In this document: piece after piece, positions 26,333 to 35,095 of the stretch
Layout: the number at the start of each line of letters is the position of its first letter
How positions within the stretch are numbered: position 1 is the stretch's first letter
NCBI RefSeq assembly: GCF_900110735.1
Contig: NZ_FOET01000004.1
Coordinates: 248,001 to 312,000 of the forward strand
From: Streptomyces radiopugnans
GTDB taxonomy: Bacteria; Actinomycetota; Actinomycetes; Streptomycetales; Streptomycetaceae
Direction of reading: 5' to 3'
DNA: 64,000 bases
Notes under the pieces: generated by a model
The model's input: the letters and a program-made list of their open reading frames with translations, nothing else
Database searches by the model: none
Told to the model about the DNA's origin: nothing
Position numbers and translations under genes: made by a program

Positions 26333-26368
26333 CTTGCAATTTGCAGAACTCTTCTTGCCTTTTGCGGA
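26333..26368. promoter_or_regulatory. 15-bp direct repeats, 21-bp period, in the XRE/ATPase gap
   Basis: CTTGCAATTTGCAGA (26333-26347) and CTTGCCTTTTGCGGA (26354-26368) share 12 of 15 bases and are spaced exactly 21 bp, two helical turns. They lie in the only AT-rich stretch of the 360-base gap between the divergent XRE and HATPase genes. They are probable binding sites for the XRE protein. The rest of the gap (26370-26611) shows no further feature beyond a GAAAGGCGAG ribosome site near 26597. Confidence 0.6.
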
Positions 26369-26611
26369 CACCGATGAGCATAGTAGCCGGGTGATCCAGT
26401 TCACGACGCGGTCACACCGGCGTCGAACCGCCCCGGTGCACGGGCCCTCCCACCCCTCAAGCGGGCCCCGTGCCCTCGCCGCCCCTCCCCACCGTGACGC
26501 ACTGGACGCGGTGACCGGTCAGCGGGCGTTCCCGGGCACCGGTCCCTCGTACGGACCCAGCGGCGCACCGGCCCCGACGACGCCCACCGGCGTACGAAAG
26601 GCGAGCCACTG

Positions 26612-27073
26612 ATGGCTCTTCTCCCCCGCTCAGCGCACATGGCACCCATGCTGCCGGCAGTCCACCCCCAGCGATCGCGGCAACGGGCGGAGTTCGAAGT
26701 GCCCGCCCAGCGCTCCTCCGTGTGCGTGGCCCGGCATCTGCTCGCGGAGTGGCTGCACCGCTGGCACTGTCCACAGAGCGTGGTCGACACGGCGCAGCTG
26801 GTCGTGTCCGAGTTCGTCACCAACGCCGTGGTCCACACCGTCAGCGACAGGATCGCCTGCCTCCTCCAGCACGGCGACCGGCGGCTGCGCATAGAGGTGC
26901 GCGACCAGGGCACCGGCGCACCCGGCCTCGCGGCCCGCTCGGCGGGCCCGGAGGCGACCAGCGGGCGCGGTCTCCAGCTCGTCGACGCCCTCGCGGACTC
27001 CTGGGGGGACATACCCGCGGCCCAGGCGCGGGGACGCGTCGTGTGGGCGGAGCTGAGGCTGGACGAGGTGTGA
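26612..27073 (+). CDS. RsbW-like HATPase_c protein paired with the XRE regulator
   Basis: A 153-residue protein with a GHKL ATP-binding fold like anti-sigma kinases such as RsbW/SpoIIAB. N-box VSEFVTNAVVHT (about 70-81), G1 box VRDQGTGAPG, and G2 region GRGLQLVDALADSWG are all visible. No transmembrane or sensor domain. In the WhiJ/AbaA-type loci such ATPases are encoded beside a DUF5753 XRE regulator; the partner here is divergent at 25394-26251. The ATG at 26612 fits; alternative ATGs occur at residues 10 and 13. Confidence 0.88.
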   Translation: MALLPRSAHMAPMLPAVHPQRSRQRAEFEVPAQRSSVCVARHLLAEWLHRWHCPQSVVDTAQLVVSEFVTNAVVHTVSDRIACLLQHGDRRLRIEVRDQGTGAPGLAARSAGPEATSGRGLQLVDALADSWGDIPAAQARGRVVWAELRLDEV

Positions 27074-27198
27074 CGGGCCCCTCCGTCGCGCACCGCCCCT
27101 CCCCCGCCACCGCACCACCCGCCACTGCGGCCGCCGCCACCTGGCGTCACCGCCCGTAGCACGCCGTCGCCGGGCCTCGCGTCGCACGCCGCCGCGCG

Positions 27199-28614
27199 TC
27201 ACTCGGCGGTGGGCACGTCCGGGGGCGTGCCGTGCCAGACCGTGGTGACGTTGCAGAACTCGCGGATGCCGTGTCCCGACAGCTCCCGGCCGTAGCCCGA
27301 GCGCTTGGTCCCGCCGAAGGGCATCGCCGGGTGCGAGGCGGTCATGCCGTTGAAGTAGACGCCGCCCGCCCGCAGGTCGCGCACACAGCGGTCCTGCTCC
27401 TCCCGGTCGCGGGTCCAGACGTTGGAGCTCAGGCCGAAGGGGGTGTCGTTGGCCACCTCGATCGCCTCGTCCAGGTCCGCCGCCCGGTAGAGGGTCGCCA
27501 CCGGGCCGAAGGTCTCCTCGCGGTGGACGCGCATCCCGGGCGTGACGTCCGCGAGGACGGTGGGCTCGTAGAACCAGCCTGCCGGGTGGGCAGCGGGCCG
27601 CCGCCCGCCGCACAGCACGGTGGCGCCGCGCTCGCGGGCGTCCTCGACCAGCTCCTCCAGGTCGGCCCGGCCCCTCTCACTGGCCAGCGGCCCGACCTGG
27701 GTGGACTCGTCCATCGGGTCGCCCACCTTCAGGGCCTTCATGCCGTCCACGAACAGCCGGGTGAACTCCTCGTACACCTCCCGGTGCACGATGAAGCGCT
27801 TGGCCGCGATGCAGGACTGGCCGTTGTTCTGGGTCCGCGCGGTCACCGCGACCTCGGCCGCCTTCGCCACGTCCGCCGAGGGCAGGACGAGGTAGGGGTC
27901 GCTGCCGCCCAGCTCCAGAACCGTCTTCTTGATCTCGTCGCCGGCGACCGCGGCCACCGAGCGCCCGGCGGGTTCGCTGCCGGTGAGCGTCGCGGCGGCC
28001 ACACGGTCGTCGCGCAGGACGCCCTCCACCGCGCCGGAGCCGATCAGCAGGGTCTGGAAGCAGCCTCGCGGGTAGCCGGCGCGGCGGAAGAGGTCCTCCA
28101 GGTACAGCGCGGTCCGCGGCACGTTCGAGGCGTGCTTGAGCAGGCCGGTGTTGCCCGCCATCAGTGCGGGGGCCGCGAAGCGGATCACCTGCCACAGCGG
28201 GAAGTTCCACGGCATCACCGCCAGGACCGGGCCCAGCGGGCGGTAGCGCACGTACGCGGTGCTGCCGCCGCTGTCCTCGACGTCCGCCGGGGAGGGGTGC
28301 TCGTCGGCCAGCAGTTCCCCGGCGTGCTCGGCGTACCAGCGCATCGCCTTCACGCACTTGGCGGCCTCGGCGCGGGCCGCGGTGAGGGGCTTGCCCATCT
28401 CGGTGGTCAGGGTGCGGGCGATGTCGTCCCGCTCCTTCTCCAGCAGGTCGGCCGCCCGGTGCAGCAGTTCGGCGCGTTCGGCGAAACCGGTGGTGCGGTA
28501 CTCCTCGAAGGCGGCGCGGGCGCGCTCCAGCCGCTCCTCGATCTCCTCCGCGCCCAGGGCCTCGAAGGTCTGCAGGGTCTCGCCGGTGGCCGGGTTGGTG
28601 GTCGAGATGGGCAT
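27199..28614 (-). CDS. gabD: NAD(P)-dependent succinate-semialdehyde dehydrogenase family
   Basis: A 471-residue aldehyde dehydrogenase most like GabD-type succinate-semialdehyde dehydrogenases. Asn137 (MPWNFPLWQ), Lys160 (LLKHASNVP), general base Glu234 (LELGG) and nucleophile Cys268 (GQSCIAAKR) are all present, and EETFGPVATLYR and MPFGGTKRSGYGRE are family motifs. The reaction is oxidation of an aldehyde, probably succinate semialdehyde, to the acid in 4-aminobutyrate breakdown. No GABA transaminase is nearby, so the substrate is inferred. Confidence 0.88.
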   Translation of the reverse strand: MPISTTNPATGETLQTFEALGAEEIEERLERARAAFEEYRTTGFAERAELLHRAADLLEKERDDIARTLTTEMGKPLTAARAEAAKCVKAMRWYAEHAGELLADEHPSPADVEDSGGSTAYVRYRPLGPVLAVMPWNFPLWQVIRFAAPALMAGNTGLLKHASNVPRTALYLEDLFRRAGYPRGCFQTLLIGSGAVEGVLRDDRVAAATLTGSEPAGRSVAAVAGDEIKKTVLELGGSDPYLVLPSADVAKAAEVAVTARTQNNGQSCIAAKRFIVHREVYEEFTRLFVDGMKALKVGDPMDESTQVGPLASERGRADLEELVEDARERGATVLCGGRRPAAHPAGWFYEPTVLADVTPGMRVHREETFGPVATLYRAADLDEAIEVANDTPFGLSSNVWTRDREEQDRCVRDLRAGGVYFNGMTASHPAMPFGGTKRSGYGRELSGHGIREFCNVTTVWHGTPPDVPTAE

Positions 28615-28837
28615 GGGTCCCTCCCGGGGTGGTGGGGACGGTGCCGGCCGCCGGCCGGTACGGCCGGCGGCTGCCCGCCGCTCCCGCTCGTCCTCGCTCG
28701 CTTCCGTTCGCGGGGGCGCGTACCCGCCCGCGGCGGTCTCAGTCGGCGGCCGGCACGCCCCGGCGGGAGGACGGGCGCGGTTCGGGGGGCGTGCCGCGCC
28801 GAAGGGCCGCGGACCGGCCGGCGCCGCCGCGGGCCGG

Positions 28838-29227
28838 TCAGCGCTGGGCGAGCTTCAGCCGCACCTCCACCTCCTGGTCACCCGAGATCCGGGGCTCGGC
28901 CGTCACGTCGTAGAAGCCCGCGAGAGCTTCCTGGACCTGCCGTACCGCGTCGGGGCCGCCGCTGAGGTCCGCCTCGACCGGCTCCCCGAGCTCCAGGGTG
29001 CACTCCACCTCGCCGTGTGTGCGGACGTCGACCGTGCCCACCCAGAACTTGCGCTGCTCGCCGTCCGTCCCGGCCCCGCCCCCGCCGTTGCCCAGTTCGG
29101 GCGACTCGGGGAACGCCGACCTCAGGACGGCGAAGACGGCCGCCGCGTTCGAAGCGGTGCAGTGGGGCAGCTCGATCTCGACGAGGCACGCCCCTTCCTT
29201 GGTCTGTCCGGTCTGTTCAGTGCTCAT
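28838..29227 (-). CDS. Conserved small soluble protein, unknown function
   Basis: A 129-residue protein without signal peptide or membrane segment. Its pattern alternates predicted strands and helices: VEIELPHCTASNAAAVFAVL, then KFWVGTVDVRTHGEVECTLE and PRISGDQEVEVRLKL, with a Gly-rich loop at about 47-55. No family recognised. The 223 bases between it and the aldehyde dehydrogenase start hold no clear feature. Confidence 0.72.
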   Translation of the reverse strand: MSTEQTGQTKEGACLVEIELPHCTASNAAAVFAVLRSAFPESPELGNGGGGAGTDGEQRKFWVGTVDVRTHGEVECTLELGEPVEADLSGGPDAVRQVQEALAGFYDVTAEPRISGDQEVEVRLKLAQR

Positions 29228-29415
29228 AGCCCCACCTGTACCCCGGTGCGGGCGATGGTCACAGGCCGTTCCGGCACACGGCCGTCCGCCGGTGCCTTCG
29301 CCGCCGGCGCCGGCCACCGCGAGCGCCGCCCACCCGGCGTCCGGTACCTGCTCCGCCCGGCGTGGCACCACGGCGGACTCCCCTCACGCAACGGCGAAGA
29401 TCACGGTCGTGGGGA

Positions 29416-30417
29416 TCAACTCCCCATCGCGCGGAGGACCTCCGCCTCCTTCTCGGGCGCCAGCCCGACCCGGGGGCGGTCGGGGCGAAGGGGCGGCTCA
29501 CCGCCCAGGCCGCACAGCCAGGCCCAGGTGTCGGCCACGGTCCGCTCCACGGGACGGCAGCGCAGTCCCGCCGCGACGGCCCGGGAGACGTCGCCCCGGT
29601 GCATGGCGTCGTGGAACTCGCCCGGCGGAGTCCACACCGGCAGGTCCGTCCACGGCCCGACCCCCGCCGCGAGGATCCGCTCCGGGTCGGTCCACCGCAG
29701 CACGGCGCCGGAACCGGTGGCCCGCACACAGCTCTCCAGCAACTCCTCCATGGTGGCGTGGCCGGGCGGGCTCACCAGGTTGTACGGGCCGCCCAGTCCG
29801 CGCTCGGCGGCGTCCAGCGTCCAGATCGCGAGATCGCGCGCGTCCACGTACTGCAGGGGCAGGTCGCGGGGGCCTGGCGCCAGGACCTCGCCGCCCCGGG
29901 CGATGCGCAGCAGCCACCACGGCAGCCGGCCGATGTTCTCGTACGGGCCCAGGATCAGTCCCGCCCGCACCAGCAGGCCCCGGTCGCCGAAGGCCGCCTC
30001 GACGGCCATCTCACCTCCCCGTTTGGCCCTGGCGTAGTCGGCGCCGTCGCCGTCGCCGGGCGAGGCGTCGACGAGCGGGCCCGTCTCGTCCAGGCCGGCC
30101 GGGGGCGGGTAGGCGTACACCGAGCGGCTGGAGACATAGGCGTAGTGCCCCGCCCGTGGCGCCAGCACGGCCGCGGCGTCGCGGACGGCGGCGGGCGCGC
30201 CGGACCAGGTGTCGACCACGATGTCCCAGCCGCCGGCCGCCTCCTCAAGGGCGGCGAGCCCGCCGTCGGCCGTGCGGTCGCCCCGCAGCGCGGCGGCGCC
30301 GGGCGGCGGGTCGTGGCGCCCCCGGTTGAAGACCGTCACCTCCCAGCCGCGCGCCAGCGCCTCCTCCGCGGCCGCCCGGCCGACGAACTCCGTTCCGCCC
30401 AGCACCAGAAGTCTCAT
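29416..30417 (-). CDS. NAD-dependent epimerase/reductase (extended SDR)
   Basis: A 333-residue Rossmann-fold protein of the extended SDR family. The N-terminal nucleotide motif is LLVLGGTEFVGRAAAEEAL (GxxxFxG variant), followed by NRGRH, and YVSSRSVYAY and DYARAKRGGE supply Ser, Tyr and Lys of the active site. LVRAGLILGPYENIGRLPWW and LQYVDARDLAIW are typical of epimerase/isoflavone-reductase-like members. The substrate is unknown. Stop lies about 190 bases from the small protein gene. Confidence 0.88.
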   Translation of the reverse strand: MRLLVLGGTEFVGRAAAEEALARGWEVTVFNRGRHDPPPGAAALRGDRTADGGLAALEEAAGGWDIVVDTWSGAPAAVRDAAAVLAPRAGHYAYVSSRSVYAYPPPAGLDETGPLVDASPGDGDGADYARAKRGGEMAVEAAFGDRGLLVRAGLILGPYENIGRLPWWLLRIARGGEVLAPGPRDLPLQYVDARDLAIWTLDAAERGLGGPYNLVSPPGHATMEELLESCVRATGSGAVLRWTDPERILAAGVGPWTDLPVWTPPGEFHDAMHRGDVSRAVAAGLRCRPVERTVADTWAWLCGLGGEPPLRPDRPRVGLAPEKEAEVLRAMGS

Positions 30418-30489
30418 GGGCCGAGCGTGCCCGCCGGCGCGGCCGGGCGGAACGGCTTCACGCCCGTGGCGTAATCGCCAGGAGCCGAA

Positions 30490-30530
30490 CCGGACCGGGC
30501 CGGGCCCTTGTGGGGCCCGGCCCGGTCCGG
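30490..30530 (-). terminator. Strong hairpin terminator after the NlpC/P60 gene
   Basis: A perfect 18-bp stem (CCGGACCGGGCCGGGCCC with its complement) and a 5-nt loop TTGTG, 17 bases past the hydrolase stop codon. Confidence 0.8.
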
Positions 30531-30546
30531 CTGGGGTGCCGCCGTG

Positions 30547-31020
30547 TCACCTCACGCGCCCGTAGCGCACGCTCTTGGTCCAGATCCTCTCCTTGCGGAC
30601 GGTCTTGCCCGGCTTCGGGGAGTGCCAGATCCGTCCCTCGCCGGCGTAGATGCCGACGTGGTAGACACTGCCGCCCGAGTGGAAGAAGACCAGGTCGCCC
30701 TTCTTGCGCGACTTGGCGGAGACCTTCTTCGAGCGGTTGTACTGGGCCGCCGCGGTGCGCGGCAGCTTCTTGCCCGCCTTCTTGTACGAGTACTGGGTGA
30801 GTCCCGAGCAGTCGAACCGGTTGGGGCCGGCGGCGCCGTAGCTGTAGGGCGCGCCCTTCTTGGAGGCCGCGACCTTGAGCGCCTTGCTCGCGGGGGTGGC
30901 CGCCTCGGCCTCGGGTGCGGCGGACGGGATGAGTACCGTTCCCGCCAGGGTGGCGGCGGTGACGGCGGTGGTGATGCCCGCCCGGGACAGCGGACCCGGT
31001 ATGCGTGCGTGCGCAGACAT
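30547..31020 (-). CDS. Secreted NlpC/P60 cell-wall peptidase
   Basis: A 157-residue secreted hydrolase. The signal peptide covers about 1-40 (ending EAEAATPA), and a single NlpC/P60 domain (about 45-157) has catalytic Cys in FDCSGLTQYS, His in VYHVGIYAG and a third polar residue His in IWHSPKPG. It should cleave peptide cross-links of peptidoglycan (D-gamma-Glu-diamino acid bond). ATG at 31020 follows GAAGGG; an in-frame ATG at 31038 would overlap the riboswitch end. No SH3 or other wall-binding domain. Controlled by the c-di-AMP riboswitch directly upstream. Confidence 0.93.
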   Translation of the reverse strand: MSAHARIPGPLSRAGITTAVTAATLAGTVLIPSAAPEAEAATPASKALKVAASKKGAPYSYGAAGPNRFDCSGLTQYSYKKAGKKLPRTAAAQYNRSKKVSAKSRKKGDLVFFHSGGSVYHVGIYAGEGRIWHSPKPGKTVRKERIWTKSVRYGRVR

Positions 31021-31038
31021 GAGTGAACCCTTCGTCAT

Positions 31039-31209
31039 ACGCCTGCGAAAGATGACCTGTCGGGTTCGGGCTGGCGAAGTTGCCCGGCCACGCGCCGCGT
31101 GGCTTCACCCCAAGGGCCGCGTCGTGCGCGGCCCGCCTTGCTCGGGTCTCCCGCTCCTGCCGTCTCGTCATGGTCCGTTTCTCACCCGGGCGGCGGCAGG
31201 ATTGGGCGT
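31039..31209 (-). promoter_or_regulatory. ydaO/yuaA c-di-AMP riboswitch
   Basis: On the minus strand the 5' end ACGCCCAATCCTGCCG, the segment CGGCAGGAGCGGGAGACCCG, the block TTGGGGTGAAGCC, and the 3' block CCCGAACCCGACAGGTCA followed by TCGCAGGCGT match in order the conserved blocks of the ydaO RNA (as in Bacillus subtilis ydaO). CCTGCCG/CGGCAGG forms P2, and ACGCC/GGCGT closes P1. It lies immediately before the NlpC/P60 gene, as known for wall-hydrolase genes in actinomycetes, where c-di-AMP binding turns expression off. Boundaries are approximate. Confidence 0.88.
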
Positions 31210-31301
31210 CCGTCCGGGCGGCCCCGCCCTTCAGCGGGGACTTGCGGTCTTCTACGGATAGTGCGTCAGAAAAGCTCCCGATCGGTCGATCGAAGGCGTT
31301 T

Positions 31302-31317
31302 TGTGAACATGCTCACT
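31302..31317. promoter_or_regulatory. Crp-like palindrome upstream of the riboswitch
   Basis: TGTGAACATGCTCACT fits the TGTGA-N6-TCACA consensus of actinobacterial Crp at all but the last base. It lies about 93 bases before the riboswitch 5' end. The gene-free stretch 31210-31558 shows otherwise a possible -10 (TATCCG on the minus strand, 31255-31260) and nothing else. Confidence 0.45.
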
Positions 31318-31558
31318 GTCGGCCCGCCGGCAGAGGCGCCCGTTCCGGGGGCTGACCGGCCGGCGTGTGAAGAGGCCTGCCGGCAGCGGGTGTTGGGCCC
31401 TCCCGGACATGCGCCGACGGCCTGGCGGCCGGTTCGCGGGCCGGTTCGGCATGTCACCCGGATCAGCCCGAATGGCTGCGGTCGTGTCGGGTGAACGCGG
31501 CGGGTCGCGAAGCGGCCTGCAGGCCGGGCGGGGGCTGCGGACCGCCGTGGAGGGGGCG

Positions 31559-31936
31559 TCAGATGCGCCAGGAGCGGATGCGGTCGGCGGCGGTGAAGAC
31601 GTCCGCCGCGCCGGAGAGGATCTCCCGGGCCAGGTCCACCAGGGCGCCGTAGGGGGCGTCGATGCCCTCGCCGGAGGCGTGCATGTAGGCGACGGCGGTG
31701 GCGCAGGCGAACCGCGCGTTCCCGGCGGGCAGGGGCCTGAGCAGCACCAGCGTGTGCAGCAGGGCCGCGGCGCGCCAGGCCGGGTCCGGATCGGTCCCCA
31801 GCCGCGGCGGGTCGACCCGGTGGCGGGCGACGGCCGCGACGAGGGCGGAGAAGTCGGAGATCGCCGGCTGGTCCGGGAGGACCTCCTCGTGCCGCTGCAG
31901 CAGCCAGGGCACGTCTATGTGGACGACGGGTGTCAC
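31559..31936 (-). CDS. Doc/Fic-like toxin with degenerate active site
   Basis: A 125-residue protein with the Doc/Fic helical pattern. The family core HxFx(D/A)GNKR appears as RPLPAGNARFA (residues 67-77): the catalytic His is Arg, the acidic residue Ala and the Lys Ala, while the GN and final Arg remain. It starts with GTG 20 bases after the RHH antitoxin gene, the usual antitoxin-toxin order. Either an inactivated toxin or a protein with altered chemistry. The fold assignment is mine from the motif and context. Confidence 0.72.
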   Translation of the reverse strand: MTPVVHIDVPWLLQRHEEVLPDQPAISDFSALVAAVARHRVDPPRLGTDPDPAWRAAALLHTLVLLRPLPAGNARFACATAVAYMHASGEGIDAPYGALVDLAREILSGAADVFTAADRIRSWRI

Positions 31937-31956
31937 GGTTCGGCCCGGCCCCCGCT

Positions 31957-32208
31957 TCAGGCGGCCCGGCCCGGGGCTCCCCCGCGGGGCTCGTCGTCGG
32001 GGAACGCGTCGGCGAACGCCTGCTCGGCGGCGGGGTCGGAGAAGAAGCGGCGGAAGACCTCGGCAGCCTCCTTCAGAGCCCGGTGGCGCGCGATGTCGGC
32101 GGCGGTGGCCTCGCGCACCAGTGCCTTCATCGTCATCCCGCGCTCCCGGGCGATCTCCCGCAGGTCCTGGAGCTCCTGGTCGCTGAAGTCCACGTTCAGA
32201 GCCGACAT
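31957..32208 (-). CDS. Ribbon-helix-helix antitoxin
   Basis: An 83-residue protein. The N-terminal NVDFSDQELQDLREIARERG followed by MTMKALVREATAADIARHRA has the strand-helix-helix pattern of Arc/CopG-like antitoxins; the acidic C-terminus (FSDPAAEQAFADAFPDDEP) probably binds the toxin. The gene precedes the Doc-like gene. Such antitoxins repress their own promoter; GGTAC repeats just upstream (32217-32233) could be its operator. Confidence 0.78.
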   Translation of the reverse strand: MSALNVDFSDQELQDLREIARERGMTMKALVREATAADIARHRALKEAAEVFRRFFSDPAAEQAFADAFPDDEPRGGAPGRAA

Positions 32209-32275
32209 GCCCCAACGGTACTGCGCCGGTACCGGTGCGGCAATCACCGCAGGCCGAAGCGGTGGCCGCCCGGTA

Positions 32276-32320
32276 CCCGCCGGGCGGGCCGGCCGTGGGA
32301 CCGGCGGCCCGCCGGGCGGG
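32276..32320 (-). terminator. Hairpin after the acyl-CoA dehydrogenase gene
   Basis: A long imperfect GC-rich stem: CCCGCCGGGCGGGCCGGCC pairs with the downstream CCGGCGGCCCGCCGGGCGGG, a few mismatches, 6-nt loop GTGGGA. It lies nine bases past the stop codon. Confidence 0.5.
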
Positions 32321-32328
32321 GCGGGAGG

Positions 32329-33603
<1,275 letters not shown>

Positions 33604-33622
33604 GGAAGCCCCTCCATCCGTT

Positions 33623-33651
33623 GTTACTAGCGGTAACGTGAATATGTTACC
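33623..33651. promoter_or_regulatory. GTTAC half-site operator between acyl-CoA dehydrogenase and TetR genes
   Basis: GTTAC-TAGCG-GTAAC is a perfect 5-5-5 inverted repeat (33623-33637). A further GTTACC (33646-33651) pairs with GGTAAC (33632-33637) at 8-bp spacing. It lies 20 bases before the dehydrogenase start, so a repressor here would block initiation. Confidence 0.6.
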
Positions 33652-33765
33652 GGCCAGTGCGATGTCAACCTCCCACCGTCGGCGCCCTCCCCCGCGCCCC
33701 GCGGGTGTTACGTTGCGCTCAGGCGGCAGCGAGGCGTCACAGCAGGCTCGGGGAGGCCGAGGAAC

Positions 33766-34407
33766 ATGGAGACCACACATCGGGAGGACCAGCGCAGCGC
33801 CACCGAGCGCCGCCGCCGGGAACTCCTGGAGGCCGCCGAGCGCGTGGTGCTGCGCGACGGCCCGGGCGCCTCGATGAACGCCATCGCCGCCGAGGCCGGC
33901 ATCACCAAGCCCATCCTCTACCGGCACTTCGGCGACAAGGGCGGGCTCTACCGAGCCCTGGCGGTGCGGCACACCGACGCCCTGGTGGACGCGCTGCGGG
34001 CCGCCCTGGACGCCCCCACCGACCGGCGCGAGCGCGTGGAGGCCGCGCTCGACACGTACCTGGCCGCCATCGAGGCCAGGCCACAGGTCTACCGCTTCCT
34101 GATGCACCCGGCCGAGGAGCCCGGGGGCGAGCGCGGCTTCGACGTCGGCCAGTACTCGGCCCCGCTGCTGCGCAGGCTCGGCGAGGAACTGGCCACGGTG
34201 ATCGCCGAACGCGTCGACCTCGGCGCCGACCGCGAGGAGCGGGCCCGGGTGTGGGGGCACGGGATCGTCGGCATGATGCACGCGGCGGGCGACTGGTGGC
34301 TGGGCGAGAGGCCCTGCCCACGGGAACGGCTGGTGCGGCACCTGGCCGACCTGCTGTGGGGAGGCCTGGCCACGGCGGAGGACCTGGCCGGCGGCCCGGG
34401 TCTGTGA
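33766..34407 (+). CDS. TetR family regulator divergent from acyl-CoA dehydrogenase
   Basis: A 213-residue TetR protein. The HTH is at about 12-58 ([20 protein letters not shown], then [21 protein letters not shown]), followed by a helical ligand domain with [16 protein letters not shown]. The ATG has GGGAGG upstream. Its position opposite the dehydrogenase gene, with GTTAC operators between, suggests control of a fatty-acid degradation step by acyl-CoA or a similar ligand, as for FadR-type TetR proteins of Actinobacteria. Confidence 0.92.
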   Translation: METTHREDQRSATERRRRELLEAAERVVLRDGPGASMNAIAAEAGITKPILYRHFGDKGGLYRALAVRHTDALVDALRAALDAPTDRRERVEAALDTYLAAIEARPQVYRFLMHPAEEPGGERGFDVGQYSAPLLRRLGEELATVIAERVDLGADREERARVWGHGIVGMMHAAGDWWLGERPCPRERLVRHLADLLWGGLATAEDLAGGPGL

Positions 34408-34410
34408 GCA

Positions 34411-34450
34411 CCGCCCCGCGGGCGTGCCCGCCGCAGCGCCCGCGGGGCGG
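34411..34450. terminator. Bidirectional hairpin terminator
   Basis: A perfect 13-bp stem, CCGCCCCGCGGGC with its complement, around a 14-nt loop, between convergent TetR and peptide deformylase genes. Confidence 0.7.
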
Positions 34451-34456
34451 CCCGGA

Positions 34457-34987
34457 CTACGGAGCCCGGCGCACCGCGCGCAGCGCCCGGCGGCGGCGCA
34501 GCCCCGTGAGGCGGTCGGTGTACACGGCCCCGTCGAGGTGGTCGCACTCGTGCTGAAGGCAGCGGGCGAAGAAGCCGGTCCCCTCGATCCGCACCGGCGC
34601 CCCCGTCCTGTCGTACCCCTCCACCACGGCGCGGTCGTGGCGCTCCACGGCGGCCTCCGCACCGGGCAGGGACAGACAGCTCTCCGGACCGCGTACGATG
34701 ACGCCGCCGGTCTCCACCAGGCGCGGGTTGACCACATGACCCAGGTGGCGGCGGTCCTCGTCGTCGGGGCAGTCGTAGACGAACACCCGCGAGAGGACGC
34801 CGATCTGGTTGGCCGCCAGCCCCACGCCGCGGGCGGCGTACATCGACGCGAACAGGTCCTCCACCAGGCGGTCCAGCTCCGCGCCGAAGGACACCGCCTC
34901 CGCGCAGCGCGTGCGCAGGGCCGGATCGGCCGACAGCCGCAGGGGATGGACGGAACCGGAACTTCCGGGAATGGCGCCGCGGTGCAT
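34457..34987 (-). CDS. def: Peptide deformylase
   Basis: A 176-residue metal hydrolase that removes the formyl group from nascent proteins. Motif 1 is [10 protein letters not shown] (54-63), motif 2 ESCLSLPG (102-109; usually EGCLS, so Gly is Ser), and motif 3 QHECDHLDG with metal ligands His146 and His150 plus catalytic Glu147. Cys104 is the third ligand. The ATG at 34987 follows AGGG; an in-frame GTG three codons earlier is equally possible. Streptomyces usually carry several deformylases; this is probably one of the paralogues, not the one linked to fmt. Confidence 0.93.
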   Translation of the reverse strand: MHRGAIPGSSGSVHPLRLSADPALRTRCAEAVSFGAELDRLVEDLFASMYAARGVGLAANQIGVLSRVFVYDCPDDEDRRHLGHVVNPRLVETGGVIVRGPESCLSLPGAEAAVERHDRAVVEGYDRTGAPVRIEGTGFFARCLQHECDHLDGAVYTDRLTGLRRRRALRAVRRAP

Positions 34988-35095
34988 GGGTGTCACCCTA
35001 CGCCGTGTTGATCATCCAGGGGTGGCGCGGTTCGGGGCCGGGAGCGGACCTCGGTAGGCTGATCCCCGACCCAGGGGCAAGGAGGGACAAGGACG

